A stretch of DNA of 64,000 nucleotides from Hordeum vulgare subsp. vulgare. Taxonomy: Eukaryota > Streptophyta > Magnoliopsida > Poales > Poaceae. Of the stretch, positions 10,319 through 23,800 are shown in pieces. The stretch spans positions 493,460,263 through 493,524,262 of the forward strand of contig NC_058524.1 in the NCBI RefSeq assembly GCF_904849725.1, written 5' to 3'. Made by a program: the position numbers and the translations under genes. The stretch's first letter is position 1. Every line of letters begins with the position of its first letter. The notes beneath the pieces are model-generated. The model did not search any database, was not told the origin of the DNA, and saw only the letters and a program-made list of their open reading frames with translations.

Positions 10319-13121
10319 CTCCTGCTCGTCCTCGAGTAGGGAAGTGATAAAGACTGAATTTTTGATGTGGAATGCTACCTAGCATAGTTGTCCTTTGTAA
10401 CTTCTTTCATGTGACATGAATGTTCAGATCCGTAAGATTCAAAACAATAGTTTGCTATTGACATGAAAACAATAATACTTCAAGCAAACTAGCAAGGTAA
10501 TCATGAACTTTCGAAATAACAAGGCCAAAGAAAGTTATCCCTACAAAATCATATAGTCTGGCTATGCTCCATCATCCTCACACAACTAATTTAAATCATG
10601 CACAACCCTGGTATTGGCCAAGTAATTGTTTTCGCACTCTTACTTTCTCAAACCTTTTACAACTATCACGCAATACATGAGCGTGAGCCATGGATATAGC
10701 ACTATAGGTGGAATAGCGTGTGAGACAAAAAAAGGAGGAGATGGTCACATTGACTCGGCGTATTAAAGGGCTATGGAGATGCCCATTAATAGATATCAAT
10801 GTGAATGAGTAGGGATTGCCATACAAAGGATGTACTAGAGCTATAAGTATGTGAAAGCTCAAAAGGTGAACTAGTGGGTGTGCATCCAACTTGCTTGCTC
10901 ACGAAGACCTAGGGCAATTTGAGGAAGCCCATCCTTGGAATATACAAGCCAAGTTATATAATAAAGATTCCCACTAGTATATGGTGGTGACAAAACGAGA
11001 GGCTCTCAATCATGAAGAACATGGTGCTATTATGAAGTACAAGTGTGGAAGAAGATAGTAGCATTGTTCCTTCTCTCTTTTTCTCTTTTCTTTTTATTTG
11101 GGCTCTTTGGCCTCTTTTTTTCTCTCTTCTCTTTTTTTATTTGGGCTCTTTGGCCTCTTTTTTTTATTTCCTCACATGGGACAATGCTCTAATAATGATG
11201 ATCATCACACTTTTATTTACTCACAGCTCAAAGCTTAGAACGATGATGACTCTATAGGAAATGCCTCCGGCAGTGTACCGGTATGTGCAACGATCTAGCT
11301 TGGCGTATGACGTTGAAACATCTCGCTAGCTATCTTACGATCATGCAATGGCAACATGAGAGTGACGGCACAAGTCATGAGACGGAACGGTGGGAGCTGC
11401 ATGGCAAGATATCTCGGAATGGCTATGAAAATGCCATAGTAGGTAGGTATGGTGGCTGTTTTGAGGAAGGCATATGGTGGGTTTGTGTACCGGCGAAAAC
11501 GCGGCACTAGAGAGGCTAGCAATGGTGGGAGGTGAAAGTGCATCTATACCATGGACTCACATTAGTCATGAAGAACTCACATACTTGTTGCGAAAGTTTT
11601 TATTAGTAATCGAAACAAAGTGCTAAATGCATACTCCTAGGGGAAGGGTTGGTAGGTGTTAACCATCGCGCGATCCCGACCGCAACACAAAGGATGACAA
11701 TCAATAGATCAGTTATGCTCCGACTTCCTAACATAGAGGTTCACCATACATGCACGTTACGGGAATCACTAACTTCACCACAAGTATTTCTAGATCCACA
11801 ACACCCTACTAACATGACTCTTAATATTACCAAATCCACGTCTCAAAACTAATTGAGGGGACTCAAACTTTTCTTTCTACTCAATGCACATGAAGATGGA
11901 GGTTTTTGTATCCTCTTTGGGTACCTATCACCTCTAGGACTACTTTCATAGCACAAACCAACTACCAAGTCACGCACCGCCGTGCTCTAAAAGATTTAAG
12001 TGAAGCACATAGAGCAAAATTATCTAGCTCAAAAGATATAAGTGAAGCACGATGAGCATTCTAGCAAATTCACGATGAGTGCATGTCTCTCTCAAAAGGT
12101 GTGCAACAAGGATGATTGTGACACAACAAAAAGAAAAGACTCCTACGATACAAGACGCTCCAAGCAAAATAGATATCATGTGGTGAATAAAAATATAGCT
12201 CCAAGTAATGTTACCGATGGATTGAAGACGAAAGAGGGGATGCCTTCCCGGGGCATCCCCAAACTTAGGCTTTTTGGTGTCCTTGAATTTGGCTTTAAAT
12301 GCCTTGTGCATCCCCAAGCTTGATCTCTTTCCACTCTTTATCCCTTTGTCCATGAGAACATCACCCAAAACTTGAAAACTTCACAACACAAAACTTAAAC
12401 AGAAACTCATGATATCATTAGCACAAGAAAACAAACTACCACCTCTTTAGGTACTGTAGGAAACTTGATTTCTATTTATATTGGTGTTAGATTACTGTAT
12501 TCTCACTTTTCCATGGCTAGTACCCCCCGATACTATCCATAGTTTCATCAAAATAAGCAACCAACTCAACAAAAACAGAATCTGTCAAAAACAGACCAGT
12601 CTGTAGCAATCTGTATACTTCGTATACTTCTGGTACCTCAAAAATTCTGAAAAATTATGACTGTCTGGGAAAAGGCATATCAACCAGCAGCAAAAAGAAT
12701 CAACTCAAAATATCTTTCTGAATAAAAAGAAAAATAATCTCGTGAGCGAAAAGTTTTTGTCTTTTTCCAGCAGGATCAAACAACCATCACCAAGACTAGT
12801 CATAAAGTTTTTTGCTTGGCTCAAACACAAAAAGAAACACAAAAGACACAATCATAACAGAATTATGATGGTGTGGATGCAACAAAACAGAAAGAAAAAA
12901 ATAAATTCATTGGGTTGCCTCCCAACAAGAGCTATTGTTTAACGCCCTCAGCTAGTTATAAGGCGATAGAATCACGTATCGTCGTCCTTGGTGCTCAAAT
13001 CATAAGTAGCGTGATCACTCATCATATTAAGGTCTTCATCTTTCTTACTAGATGATTCACCACTATTTTTGGGAACAAAAACAGACTTGGTGGCCTTATT
13101 GTGGGCAAAATTTGGAGTATT
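10319..13121 (-). other. Non-coding interior of Gypsy-2
   Basis: About 2.8 kb without a supportable gene. It includes pyrimidine-rich repeats of TTTATTTGGGCTCTTTGGCC (11095-11165), low-complexity A-rich stretches, and blocks similar to the Gypsy-1 interior at 30600-31000 in opposite orientation. The reading frames here are short and lack recognisable domains. Confidence 0.7.
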
Positions 13122-13672
13122 CTACACAGCGGCAAAAGCGGAACCCAAGTTGGTTATAACATCCTCTAGTTTGCCAATCCTAGCGGAATCATGACCTAGT
13201 TTTTCGTTAACTGTGGGTTCCTTCTCCTTTAAATTTTTCAAAACCATTCCCACCTTGGATCCGTACTGAGTGATTTGATTGTGGATCTTTTTATTCAAAT
13301 TCTCAATGAGTTCGATCGTAGCAACTTTATTTTCAATGACGTCCAACCTACGCATCACATGTTCCAGAGTTAAGGTAGTTCCATTAACCATGAGTGGGGG
13401 TGTGCCTACCAAATTTATTACAGCTCCATAAGAATCAACGTATGGCTACCCAAGAAATTTCCGCCTACGATGGTGTCAAGAATATACCTATTCCAAGGGG
13501 AAATACCCACATAAAAACTGCGAAGCAGGACAGTAGTAGATTTCTTACGAGTAGATCTACTCTGAGCATTGCAAATCCTATACCAAGCATCCTTAAAGTT
13601 TTCTTCCTCATTTTGTTTGAAATTGCGAACTTTGTTCTCAGGAGTATCGTTCGAAGCTGTGGGTCTAGCCAT
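13122..13672 (-). pseudogene. Gypsy-2 gag remnant
   Basis: The likely start is MARPTASNDT (13672). The sequence ENFKDAWYRI, then FYVGISPWNRYILDT and GGNFLGS, resembles the retrotransposon gag pattern (W-x-F/Y...FY-x-GL...R...LD...GG). A frameshift near 13430 leads into a second segment (LTLEHVMRRLDVIENKVATI) predicted to be helical and coiled-coil-like. The N-terminal gag part and the zinc knuckle seem absent and a stop follows at 13122. Unlikely to be functional. Confidence 0.7.
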
Positions 13673-13874
13673 GAGGACAGGTAGACTATCCCACACAAAC
13701 GAACAAAAAGCAAGCGAGAGAAAAGGGCGAACGAAAAAGGCAAACGAAGAAAAGGGCAAAAAAAATTGTAAATTTTTGTTTTTCAGAAGTGGTGGAGAGG
13801 AAAACGAGAGGCAAAAAATTAAATGCAAGAGATGAGTTTGCGACACTTACTTGGATGAGTTATTGACTTGATCC

Positions 13875-13892
13875 TCCCGGGCAACGGCGCCA
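13875..13892 (-). other. Primer binding site of Gypsy-2
   Basis: Minus strand TGGCGCCGTTGCCCGGGA, ten bases from the 5' LTR. The same core follows the 5' LTRs of Gypsy-1 and Gypsy-3, so all three appear to use the same tRNA primer. Confidence 0.8.
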
Positions 13893-13902
13893 AAAATTAT
13901 TC

Positions 13903-15432
13903 TGCTACGGCGAAAGAAATCCTTCTATCGTATCTTGAGCTTGCGTTTGTTTTTCCCTTGAAGAGGAAAGGGCGATGCAGCACTGGAGCAGTAAGTATTT
14001 CCCTTAGTTTGAGAACCAAGGTATCAATCCAGTAGGAGAATCGCGTCAAGTCCAGAGTACCTACGCAAACACAAAAGAGCTTGCACCCAACGCTATAAAG
14101 GGGTTGCCAATCCCTTCAAGATTGATTGCGAAGTGAGATCTGAAGGCGGAAAGTGCAACGAAGTAAAAGTGTAAGGCTGAAAATATGATGAGAAGTAGAC
14201 CCGGGGGCCATAGTGTTTACTAGAGGCTTCTCTCAAAATAGCAAATATTACGGTGGGTGAACAAACTACTGTCGAGCAATTGATAGAACTGCGCAAAGTC
14301 ATGACGATATCTAAGGAAATGATCATACATATAGGTATCACGTCCGAGACAAGTAGACTGATACTTTCTGCATCTACTACTATTACTCCACACATCGACC
14401 GCTATCCAGCATGCATCTAGTGTATTGAGTTCATGACGAACAGAGTAACGCCTTAAGCAACATGACATGATGTAGAGGGATAAACTCAAACCAATGATGA
14501 AAACCCCATCTTTTTACCCTTGAGGGCAACAACACGATGTGTGCCTCGCTACCCCTTCTGTCACTTGGTGAGGTCACCGCACGGTATGAACCCAAAACCA
14601 AGCACTTCTCCCATTGCAAGAATCATAGATCAAGTTGGCCAAACAAAACCCACGACTTGAAGAGAATTACAAGGATATGAAATCATGCATAGAGATATCA
14701 GAAGAAACTCAAATAAGATCCATAGATAATCTGATCATAAATCCAAAATTCATCGGATCTCAACAAACACACCGCGAAAGAAGATTACATCGGATAGATC
14801 TCCATGAAGATCATGGAGAACTTTGTATTGAAGATCCAAGAGAGAGAAGAAGCCATCTAGCTACTAGCTATGGACCCGTAGGTCTATGGTGAACTACTCA
14901 CGCATCATCGAAGAGGTCATGGGGTTGATGAAGAAGCCCTCCGTATCCGAATCCCCCCTCTGGCAGGGCACCAGAACGTGCCCTAGATGGGATCTTGCGG
15001 AGACAAAAGCTTGCGGTGGCGGAAAAGTATTTTCGTTGATCTCTGTTGCAGTTTTGGAATTTTTCTGGATTTATAGGCGGAAGAGGTAGGGCAGACGTTC
15101 CATAGGGGGCCCACAAGCCTGCTAGCCCCCCCACCAGGTCGCGCCTAGGGGGCTTGTGGGGTCGCCTGCTGGCCCCTCCCTTGGTTCTCAAGTCTGACGC
15201 GTATCTTCTGTTCTGGAAAAAAAATCTTTTCGGAAGTTTTATTCCGTTTGGACACCGTTTAAAATACTCCTCTGAAAAGGGTCAAATACACGGAAAAAAC
15301 ATGAACTGGCACTTGGCACTGAGTTAATAAGTTAGTCCCAAAAAAGATATAAAAGGCATACAAAACATCCAAAGTTTGATAAGATAATAGCATGGAACCA
15401 TCACAAAATATAGATACGTTGGAGACGTATCA
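13903..15432 (-). repeat. 5' LTR of Gypsy-2
   Basis: A 1530-bp LTR with TG...CA ends, adjacent to the primer site, which defines it as the 5' LTR in the minus-strand sense. Confidence 0.9.
15069..15075 (-). promoter_or_regulatory. Candidate TATA box of the Gypsy-2 5' LTR
   Basis: On the minus strand CCTATAAATCC lies about 25 bases downstream of a GC-rich inverted repeat (about 15098-15167). The same pair occurs in the 3' LTR (9938-9944). Confidence 0.55.
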
Positions 15433-16222
15433 TGGGTTCATGCCCCTCGATGTCTAGCTTGAGTGACAGAAACATGAGACTAGGGGATGTGCTTGTTGCC
15501 ACCAGGGAGAAAACAACGGTGGTTGTGACCACGGTTGCAATGATTGTTTACTTTACGCATAGTTCGTTAATGCAGTTATCCGTTGCTTTGGGTTTACACT
15601 TTGGGTGGGGCTCGCAACTTAATACCGGAGAGATGTTCTAGATAGATATCTCAAGGTGGATGATTAGTAAGTACATGCTGATGAATAAACGGTCTACTTG
15701 TCTTGGTGTACTACCCATTACTATTGAACCTCTAACTATCAAGTAGCATAATTAGCATTGCGGTGCGATCATAATTCTGTCAATTGCCCAAGTGTGATTT
15801 GTTTACCCAAGCATAGTTGTTTATCGTCTTTTGGCAGAGAGACATCACTAGTGAAAATCATGTGACTCCGGTCCATATCACCATCATTGTTTACACCTCC
15901 ATCATTTACCGCTTTCATTTACTTTTCCGTTGCAATCACTATTACTTTCCCGCTTGTGTTTTGATCCTTTGCAAACTGCAAGGCCGGAGAGATTGACAAC
16001 CTCTCTGTACTTGTTGGGAGCAAAGTTATTTGTTGTGTGTGCAGGTCCACGTCTTCTGCTAGTGCCAGGGTGGAAGACACCTACTTGTTGATCCTAGGAG
16101 TCCTCCTAGTTCGATAAACCTTACACTCTCTGTGTAAGGGAAATCTAATGCTGACTACATCTCCACCTTCCACTTGGGGTAACCAACGAGGGGCGAGAAG
16201 TATATCCATCAACTCGTCATCA
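15433..16222 (+). repeat. 5' LTR of Gypsy-1, second part
   Basis: Resumes at the TGGGT duplication after Gypsy-2 and matches 32426-33214 to the terminal TCATCA. Together with 7907-8770 it gives a 1.65-kb LTR, equal to the 1659-bp 3' LTR. Confidence 0.9.
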
Positions 16223-16232
16223 AGCAAATTTC

Positions 16233-16250
16233 TGGCGCCGTTGTTGGGGA
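16233..16250 (+). other. Primer binding site of Gypsy-1
   Basis: TGGCGCCGTTGTTGGGGA, ten bases after the LTR end; two bases differ from the Gypsy-3 site TGGCGCCGTTGCCGGGGA. Confidence 0.8.
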
Positions 16251-16374
16251 CTCCAGTCTTCAAGATAGGGGAGTTGCACGCTATCCTTTACCTTTTCTTT
16301 TTAGTCGTTGCTTTAGAGTCTTATACCAAAAACCACAAAAAATAGTTGATTTGTTCTTGCTTGTTGTTGCTGCT

Positions 16375-18333
16375 ATGGGTTCCACTGAAAACACCAAGTT
16401 GTGTGACTTCACTAGTCACAACAACAATGACTTTATCTACACTCCTATTGCTGCTCCCGCCACTGGAGCCACGTCCTATGATATTAAACCTGCTTACTGA
16501 ACCTTGTTATGAAAGATCAATTCTTCGGTGCTGGAGATGATGTTGCTTTGCACTTGAACAATTTTGTTGAGCTCTGTGATATGCAAAAATATAAAGAAGT
16601 AGATGGTGATATTGTTAAACTTAAGCTTTTTCCTTTCTCCTTGAGAGGAGGAGCTAAAGTGTGGCTTCAATCTTTGCCTGGGAATAGCATAGATTCTTGG
16701 GATAAGTGCAAAAATGCTTTTATTCGGAAGTATTACCCGCGTGCTAAGATTATCCAGTTGAGGAGTAACATTATAAATTTTAGACAATTGGATAATGAAC
16801 ATGTTGCTCAAGCTTTGGAACATATGAAATCTCTTGTTAAGAATTGCCCTACACATTGTTTGACTACTTGGATGGTTATCCAAACTTTCTATGCAGGATT
16901 GAACTTTACCTCGCGGAATCTGTTAGACTCGACCGCGGAAGGAACCTTTATGTCAACTACACTTGGTGCTGCCACAAAGCTATTGGATGATATGATGACA
17001 AATTATTCTCAATGGCACACCAAGAGAGATCCAACATGTAGGAAGGTAAACTCTATTGAGGAGATCTCCTCCCTTAATGATAAGGTTGACATGATCATGA
17101 CTTTACTTACTAAGCAAGCTCCTATTGATCCTCATGATGTTCCTCTAAATTCTTTGGTTGCTCAAGAAAGAGAGCAAGTGGATGTTAATTTTATTTCTAG
17201 GAACAACTTCAATAACAATGCTTATATGAGTAATTTTGGTAGCAATCCTAGACCGTTCCCATCCAACAACTATGGGAACAATAACAATTATCCTAGCACC
17301 AAAAACTCCACTTCTAAATTAGAGAGCATTCTTAAGGATTTTATCACTTCTCAAAAAGCCTTCAACAAGAGTGTAGAAGAGAAACTAGAAAAATTAGATA
17401 GTCTCTCTCTGAAGGTGGACAACATAGCTCATGATGTAGAGATGCTTAAAATTAGAACTTCCCCACTTGAGGAAAGGAACACCACACCCATGAATGCTAT
17501 CCAAGTCCAAATTAATGAGAACATAAGAATGCTAGCCAAACTTAAAGAGAGATGGGCTAGAGAAAAAGAAGAGGAAGAAAGAATTAAGAGCCTTCCTACA
17601 CACACTACCATTGCTACTATACAAGTTGTTGAGGATCTCAAAACTTTTCGCACCCATCGCACTCCTAGTCCCAATGGACCTATTAATGGTGATGCTAATA
17701 CATCAACTATAGGACAAGAATGTCCTTTGAATTTAGAGACTACTAAAAGAATGAGCTTAGATGACATTACTACCACTTTAATTAATGGTAGTAACCTTGA
17801 TTTTGACAATTGTAGTCTCTCCGAAGTTATCACCTTTTTTGCATAGAATGGCTAAAGACCCCCACACTAGTACACTCAATGTTGCCTTCACCGAGCATAT
17901 TACCAATGCTCTTATCAAAGCTAGGGAGGAGGAGCTCAAGCTAGAGACTTCTATTCCTAGGAAACTAGAAGATGGTTGGGATCCTATGGTCAAAATTAAA
18001 TTGAATAATATCTCTTGATTTGCATTGTGTGATGTTGGAGCTAGTGCTTCCGTTATGCCCAAAAGAATGTATGATATGCTTGATTGGAAACCTTTTGATC
18101 CATGTTCTTTTGGTATTCGTCTCGTCGATTCTTCCATATAGAAACCTTTAAGGAGAATTGATGATGTGCTTATTATTGTCAATGATAATTATGTGCCCGT
18201 TGATTTTCTTATTATGGACATTGAATGTGATCCTTCATGTCCAACTATTTTGGGACATCCTTTTCTCCGCACCATTGGTGCTATCATTGACATGAAAGAG
18301 GGAATTTTTAAATTCCAATTTCCTCTTAAATAG
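16375..18333 (+). pseudogene. Gypsy-1 gag-protease, broken
   Basis: The likely start is ATG 16375 (MGSTENTKLC); a frameshift near 16491 moves into the long frame 16509-17846. The gag domain is clear (FVELCDMQKY, WLQSLPGNSIDSWDKC, QTFYAGLNFTSRNLLD). A long helical tail with coiled-coil character follows (residues about 270-320 of the long frame, LESILKDF...LEKLDSL). A second frameshift near 17835 leads to an Athila-type protease: CDVGASASVMP with the active Asp at 18031-18033, and PTILGHPFLRT. In-frame stops at 18016 and 18139 interrupt it. The frame ends at 18331 with no RT after it. Dead as a protein source. Confidence 0.85.
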
Positions 18334-19222
18334 GGAATGGAACACTTCCCTTGAAATAAGATTAAGTTACCTTATGAGTCCATTACTCGGGCAAGTTATT
18401 CTTTTGGAGTTGATAACACTTGATCTTCTTGCATTATGCCTAGCTCAAAGGCATAAAAGAAAGCGCTTGTTGGGAGGCAACCCAATTTGTTTTTTACTTT
18501 CTGTTTTAGTGGTCTTGATGCTTATTACTACTGTAGAAACATCATTGTATCTTTGTTTTTAACCTTTGTGCCAAGTTATAGCCTCCGATTGCAAGAAAGT
18601 TCAAAAATTGTGACATGCTGTCCAAAAACAGATTATGTCTGCTTGACGGAAAAATTCGGCAAAATCACCAGATCATCCTTTTGATCTGATTTTTTTTACA
18701 GCATGATCTATATAATTGCCTTTCTGGAATATGTTCTGAGTTTTTTGACTTGAGTTGCAGAAGTGCCCCGAACAAATTATTTACTACCTATTGTTCTGTT
18801 TTTCACAGATTATGCCATGTTTTGCGTTTTCATTGTTTTGCAAATGCCAAGCTTAACTTTTATTTGCAAAAACCATTTTGCATTCATAAGAAACATTAGC
18901 TTTTCATGAAAATATTTATTTCCAGCAGGTAATGAATTATTTTATTAAGGGAACTAACCACTCTAATCAGCTTATGATGAGTTTCGTATGAAGGGAGTTT
19001 TCAAGTATGCGATGGGAGATGATGAAAGAAGATACAGGAGTGTCAAGCGCTAAAGCTTGGGGATGCCCCCATGCATCCCCATAAATATTCAAAGGATACT
19101 CAAGCGTCTAAGCTTGGGGATGCCCCCGTGCATCCCCTTCTCTATCAACAATCATCAGTTCGTCCATCTCCATGCTATATTTTTATCACTTCATATGTTA
19201 TGTGCTATGTTTGGAGCGTCCC
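18334..19222 (+). other. Non-coding interior of Gypsy-1, left part
   Basis: No gene seen. The segment holds a twice-repeated block with core AAGCTTGGGGATGCCCCC (about 19052 and 19107) resembling duplicated polypurine-tract sequence. Gypsy-3 inserted at 19222. Confidence 0.7.
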
Positions 19223-20747
19223 TGATACGTCCATTTTGCATCATGTTTTCATGTTGATATTTATCGCTTCTTTGGCTGTTATTTCACTTCACGGTACTAT
19301 TCTTATGCCTTCTCTCTCTTATTTTGCAAGGCTTACATGAAGAGGGAGAATACCGGCAACTGGAATTCTGGCCTGAAAGTGGAGCAAAGTTGAGATACCT
19401 ATTCTACACAACTCCAAACGCCGTGAAAATCAACGGGGATTTTTTTCCAATTTCTAAAAAATACTGGGCCGAAGAAGTGCCACAGGAGCGCCAGGGGGTG
19501 GCCACAAGCCTGCACGGCGCGGCCACCCCCCCCAGGCCACGCCATGGGGGCTTGTGGGCACCCTGCTAGCCCACTTGCCCCCCTATTTTGCTATATGGAG
19601 GGTTTTGTCCAGGAAAAAATCAGAGAGGAGCTTTTTCATGGTTTCGCTGCCGCCATGAGGCGAAACTTGAGCAGAACCAATCTAGAGCTCCGGCAAGACG
19701 ATCCTGCGAGGGAAACTTCCCTCCCGGAGGGGGAAATCGTCGCCATCGTCATCACCAACACTTCTCTCATCGGATGGGACTCGTCACCATCAACATCTTC
19801 ATCAGCACCATCTCATCTCCAAACCCTAGTTCATCACTTGTAACCAATCTTCGTCTCGCGACTCCGATTGGTACTTGTAAGGTTGCTAGTAGTGTTGATT
19901 ACTCTTTGTAGTTGATGCTAGTTGGATTACTTGGTGGAAGAGTTTATGTTCAGATCCTTGATGCTACTCATTACCTCTCTGATCATGAATATGATTATGC
20001 TTTGTGAGTAGTTACTTTTGTTCCTGAGGACATGGGATAAGTCATGCTAATAATAGTCATGTGAATTTGGTATTCGTTCGGTATTTTGATATGTTGTATG
20101 TTGTTTTTCCTCTAGTGGTGTTATGTGAACGTCGACTACATAACACTTCACCATTATTTGGGCCTAGAGGAAGGCATTGGGAAGTAGTAAGTAGATGATG
20201 GGTGGCTAGAGTGACAGAAGCTTAAACCCTAGTTTATGCGTTGCTTCGTACGGGGCTGATTTGGATCCACTAGTTTAATGCTATGGTTAGACTTTGTATG
20301 AATTCTTCTTTTGTAGTTGCGGATGCTTGCTAGAGGGGTTAATCATAAGTGGGATGCATGTCCAAGTAAGGGCAGTACCCAAGCGTCGGTCCACCCACAT
20401 ATCAAACTATCGAAGTAACGAACGCGAATCATATGAACATGATGAAACTAGCATGACAGAAATTCCCGTGTGTCCTCGGGAGCGTTTTTCCACCTATAAG
20501 ACTTTGTCCAGGCTTGTCCCTTGGTACAAAAGGGATTGGGCCACTTTGCTGCACCGTTCCTACTTTTCTTACTTGTTGCTTGCTACGAATTATCTCACCA
20601 CACAATCACTTGTTACAGATAATTTCAGTGCTTGCAGATATTTCCTTGCTGAAAACCACTTTTTCATATCCTTCTGCTCCTCGTTGGGTTCGACACTCTT
20701 ACTTATCGAAAGGACTATGATTGATCCCCTATACTTGTGGGTCATCA
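19223..20747 (+). repeat. 5' LTR of Gypsy-3
   Basis: A 1525-bp LTR. It carries a GC-rich inverted repeat (about 19493-19566; arms GTGGCCACAAGCC and GGCTTGTGGGCAC) followed by CTATATGG (TATA-like, 19591-19598). The copy at 27971-29461 is collinear but lacks about 38 bp around that TATA. Confidence 0.92.
19592..19598 (+). promoter_or_regulatory. Candidate TATA box of the Gypsy-3 5' LTR
   Basis: TATATGG about 25 bp after the GC-rich hairpin. It is missing from the 3' LTR, so only the 5' LTR keeps this arrangement. Confidence 0.45.
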
Positions 20748-20758
20748 AGACTCTTTTC

Positions 20759-20776
20759 TGGCGCCGTTGCCGGGGA
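20759..20776 (+). other. Primer binding site of Gypsy-3
   Basis: TGGCGCCGTTGCCGGGGA, eleven bases after the LTR. This is the common form in Triticeae Gypsy elements. Confidence 0.85.
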
Positions 20777-20853
20777 GTGAAGCGCCTTTGGTAAGTGGAA
20801 CTTGGTAAGGAAACATTCATATAGTGTGCTGAAATTTATTGTCACTCGTCACT

Positions 20854-23800
20854 ATGGATACTAATCCTTTGAGGGGCTTGTTCAGGGTATCTTCACCTCG
20901 AACGGAAGCACGAATGGTTGCTCCTCAACCTGATGCACCTACTGAAAATATTTGCTTTGAATTTCCTTCGGGTATGCTTGAGAAACTGCTTGCTAATCCT
21001 TTTACAGGAGATGGAACATCACATCCAGACTTGCATCTAATCTATGTAGATGAAGTTTGTGGTTTATTGAAGCTTGCAGGTGTGCCCGAGGATGAGGTCA
21101 AGAAGAAGGTCTTTCCTTTATCTTTGAAGGATAAGGTGTTGACATGGTATAGGCTATGTGATGATACTAGATCATGGGACTACAATCGGTTGAAATTGGA
21201 ATTTCATCAAAAAAATTATCCTATGCATTTAGTACATCGTGATCAAAATTATATTTACAATTTTTGTCCTCGTGACAGACAAAGCATCACTCAAGCTTGG
21301 GGGAGGCTTAAATCAATGCTATATTCATGCCCCAATCACGAGCTCTCGAGAGAAATTATCATTCAGAACTTCTATGCTCGGCTTTCTCATGATGATCGCA
21401 CCATGCTTGACACTTCTTGTACCGGTTCTTTTATGAAGATATATATGGACTTCAAATGGAATTTATTGGAGAGAATTAAATGCAACTCTGAAGATTGGGA
21501 GCTTGAAGAAGGTAAGGAGTCAGGTATGAATTTCACGTTTGATTGCGTTAAATCCTTTGTTGAGACAAATACCTTTAGTGATTTTAGCGCTAAGTATGGA
21601 CTTGACTCTGAGATAGTAGCTTCATTGTGTGAATCTTTTGCTGCTCATATTGATCTCCCCAAATAGAAGTGGTTTCAATATCATCCTACTTTAGAAGTCA
21701 ATGTAGTTAAACCCACTCCAGTTGAAGAGAAAGTCATTGCCTATAATGATCCTATTGTTCCCAGTGCTTACATTGATAAACCACCTTTCCCTGTTAGGAT
21801 AAAGGATCATTCTAAAGCTTCAACTGTGATACGTAGAGGCTACATTAGAACACCTACACTCCCTGAGCAAATTAGAGTTGAACCTAGCATTGCTATTATC
21901 AAAGATCTTCTGTCTGAAGAAGTTGAGGGACATAATATTCACTTCTGTGAAGATGCTGCTAGAATTGCTAAACCTCACGCTAGAGGCAAACATAGGCGTG
22001 TTGTTTGCATGCCTTTGGTTTCTGTTAAGATAGGAGATCATTGTTATCATGGCTTATGTGACATGGGTGCTAGTGTTAGTGCAATACCTCAATCCTTATA
22101 CGATGAAATCAAAGATGAGATTGCACCTGTTGAGATAGAGCATGTTGATGTCACTATTCAGCTTGCCAATAGAAATAATATCTACCATGTGGGAATTGTT
22201 AGGGATGTTGAAGTCTTGTGTGGTAAAACGAAGTATCCTGCTGATTTTCTCGTTCTTGCTACTGCACAAGATAGCTTTTGTCCCATCATATTTGGTAGAC
22301 CCTTTCTCAATAATGTCAATGCTCATATTGATTGTGAGAAGCAAACTATCACTATTGGCTTTGAAGGTCTGCCACATGAGTTCAATTTCTCTAGGTTTGG
22401 TAGACAACCTCATGAAAAGGAGTTGCCTAGTAGGGATGAAACTATTGCCTTAGCCTCTATTGTCGTGCCTCCTACTGATTCCTTAGAGCAATACTTGCTT
22501 GAGCATGAAAATGATATGCATATGGATGAAAGGGATGAGATAGATAGAGTTGTCTTAGAACAATATCCTATCCTTAAGAATAATCTGCCTGTTGAACTGC
22601 TTGGGGATCCACCCCCACCAAAGGGTGTTCCTATGTTCGAGCTTAAACAGTTGCCTGATACTCTTAAGTATGCCTATCTTGATGAAAAAGAGATATATCC
22701 TGTTATTATTAGTGCTAGCCTCTCAGAGCATGAACAAAAGAAGTTACTAAAAACTCTGAGGAAGCACCGTGCTGCTATTGGATATACTCTTGATGATCTT
22801 AAAGGCATTAGTCCTACCCTATGCCAGCACAAGATTAAAATTGATCCTGACTTCAAACCAGTTGCTGATCATCAAAGGAGATTGAATCCTAAGATGAAAT
22901 AAGTAGTAAGAAAAGAAATACTAAAGCTCCTGGAAGCAGGTATTATCTATCATGTTTCTCATAGCGATTGGGTGAGTCCGGTGCATTTCGTTCCTAAGAA
23001 GGGAGGCATTACCGTTGTCCCTAATGATAAGGATGAGTTGATCCCACAGAGGATTATTACTGGCTATAGGATGGTGATTGATTTTAGGAAGTTGAATAAG
23101 GCCACTAGGAAAGATCATTACCCTCTGCCTTTTATCGACCAAATGCTAGAAAGGTTGTCTAAACACACACACTTCTGCTTTCTAGATGGTTATTCTGGTT
23201 TCTCCCAAATACCAGTTGCACAATCTGATCAGGAGAAAACCACTTTCGCCTGCCCTTTTGGTACCTTTGCTTATAGACGTATGCCTTTTGGCTTATGTAA
23301 TGCACCTGCCACCTTTCAAAGATGTATGATGGTTATATTCTCTGACTTTTGTGAAAAGATTGTCGAGGTTTTCATGGATGACTTCTCCGTTTACGGGTCT
23401 TCCTTTGATGATTGCCTCAGCAACCTTGATCGAGTCTTACAGAGATGTAAAGACACCAATCTTGTCTTGAATTGGGAGAAGTGCCACTTTATGGTTAATG
23501 AAGGCATCATCTTAGGACATAAAATTTCTGAAATAGGTATTGAAGTCGATAAGGCTAAGGTTGATGCAATCGAGAAAATGCCATACCCCACAGATATCAA
23601 AGGTATAAGAAGTTTCCTTGGCCATGCTGGTTTCTATAGAAGGTTCATTAAAGACTTCTCTAAGATTTCTAGGCCTCTTACCAATCTCCTGCAAAAGGAT
23701 ATTCCTTTTGTTTTTGACGATGATTGTGAGGAAGCCTACGAAATACTTAAGAGGGCTTTGATAACTGCGCCTATTGTTCAACCACCTGATTGGAACTTAC

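Larger units (their letters stand above)
8771..15432 (-). mobile_element. Gypsy-2: non-autonomous Gypsy element with gag remnant only
   Basis: On the minus strand it starts TGATACGTCTCCAACG and ends CCGTAGCA. The TSD TGGGT lies at 8766-8770 and 15433-15437, and the Gypsy-1 LTR reads on across it. LTRs are about 1530 bp. The 3.6-kb interior holds a primer site at 13875-13892, a short broken gag-like frame and non-coding DNA, with no pol. Its 3' non-coding interior resembles that of Gypsy-1 (TTGGATGCAC region, CTCTTTGGCC repeats), so the two are related. Start and interior resemble Sabrina/WHAM-type families from memory; a repeat database is needed to name it. Confidence 0.9.

Noticed and set aside
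20294..20794. 166-residue plus-strand frame in the Gypsy-3 5' LTR
   Set aside because: It lies across the LTR end and primer site, and the matching 3' LTR region does not keep it open at the same length.
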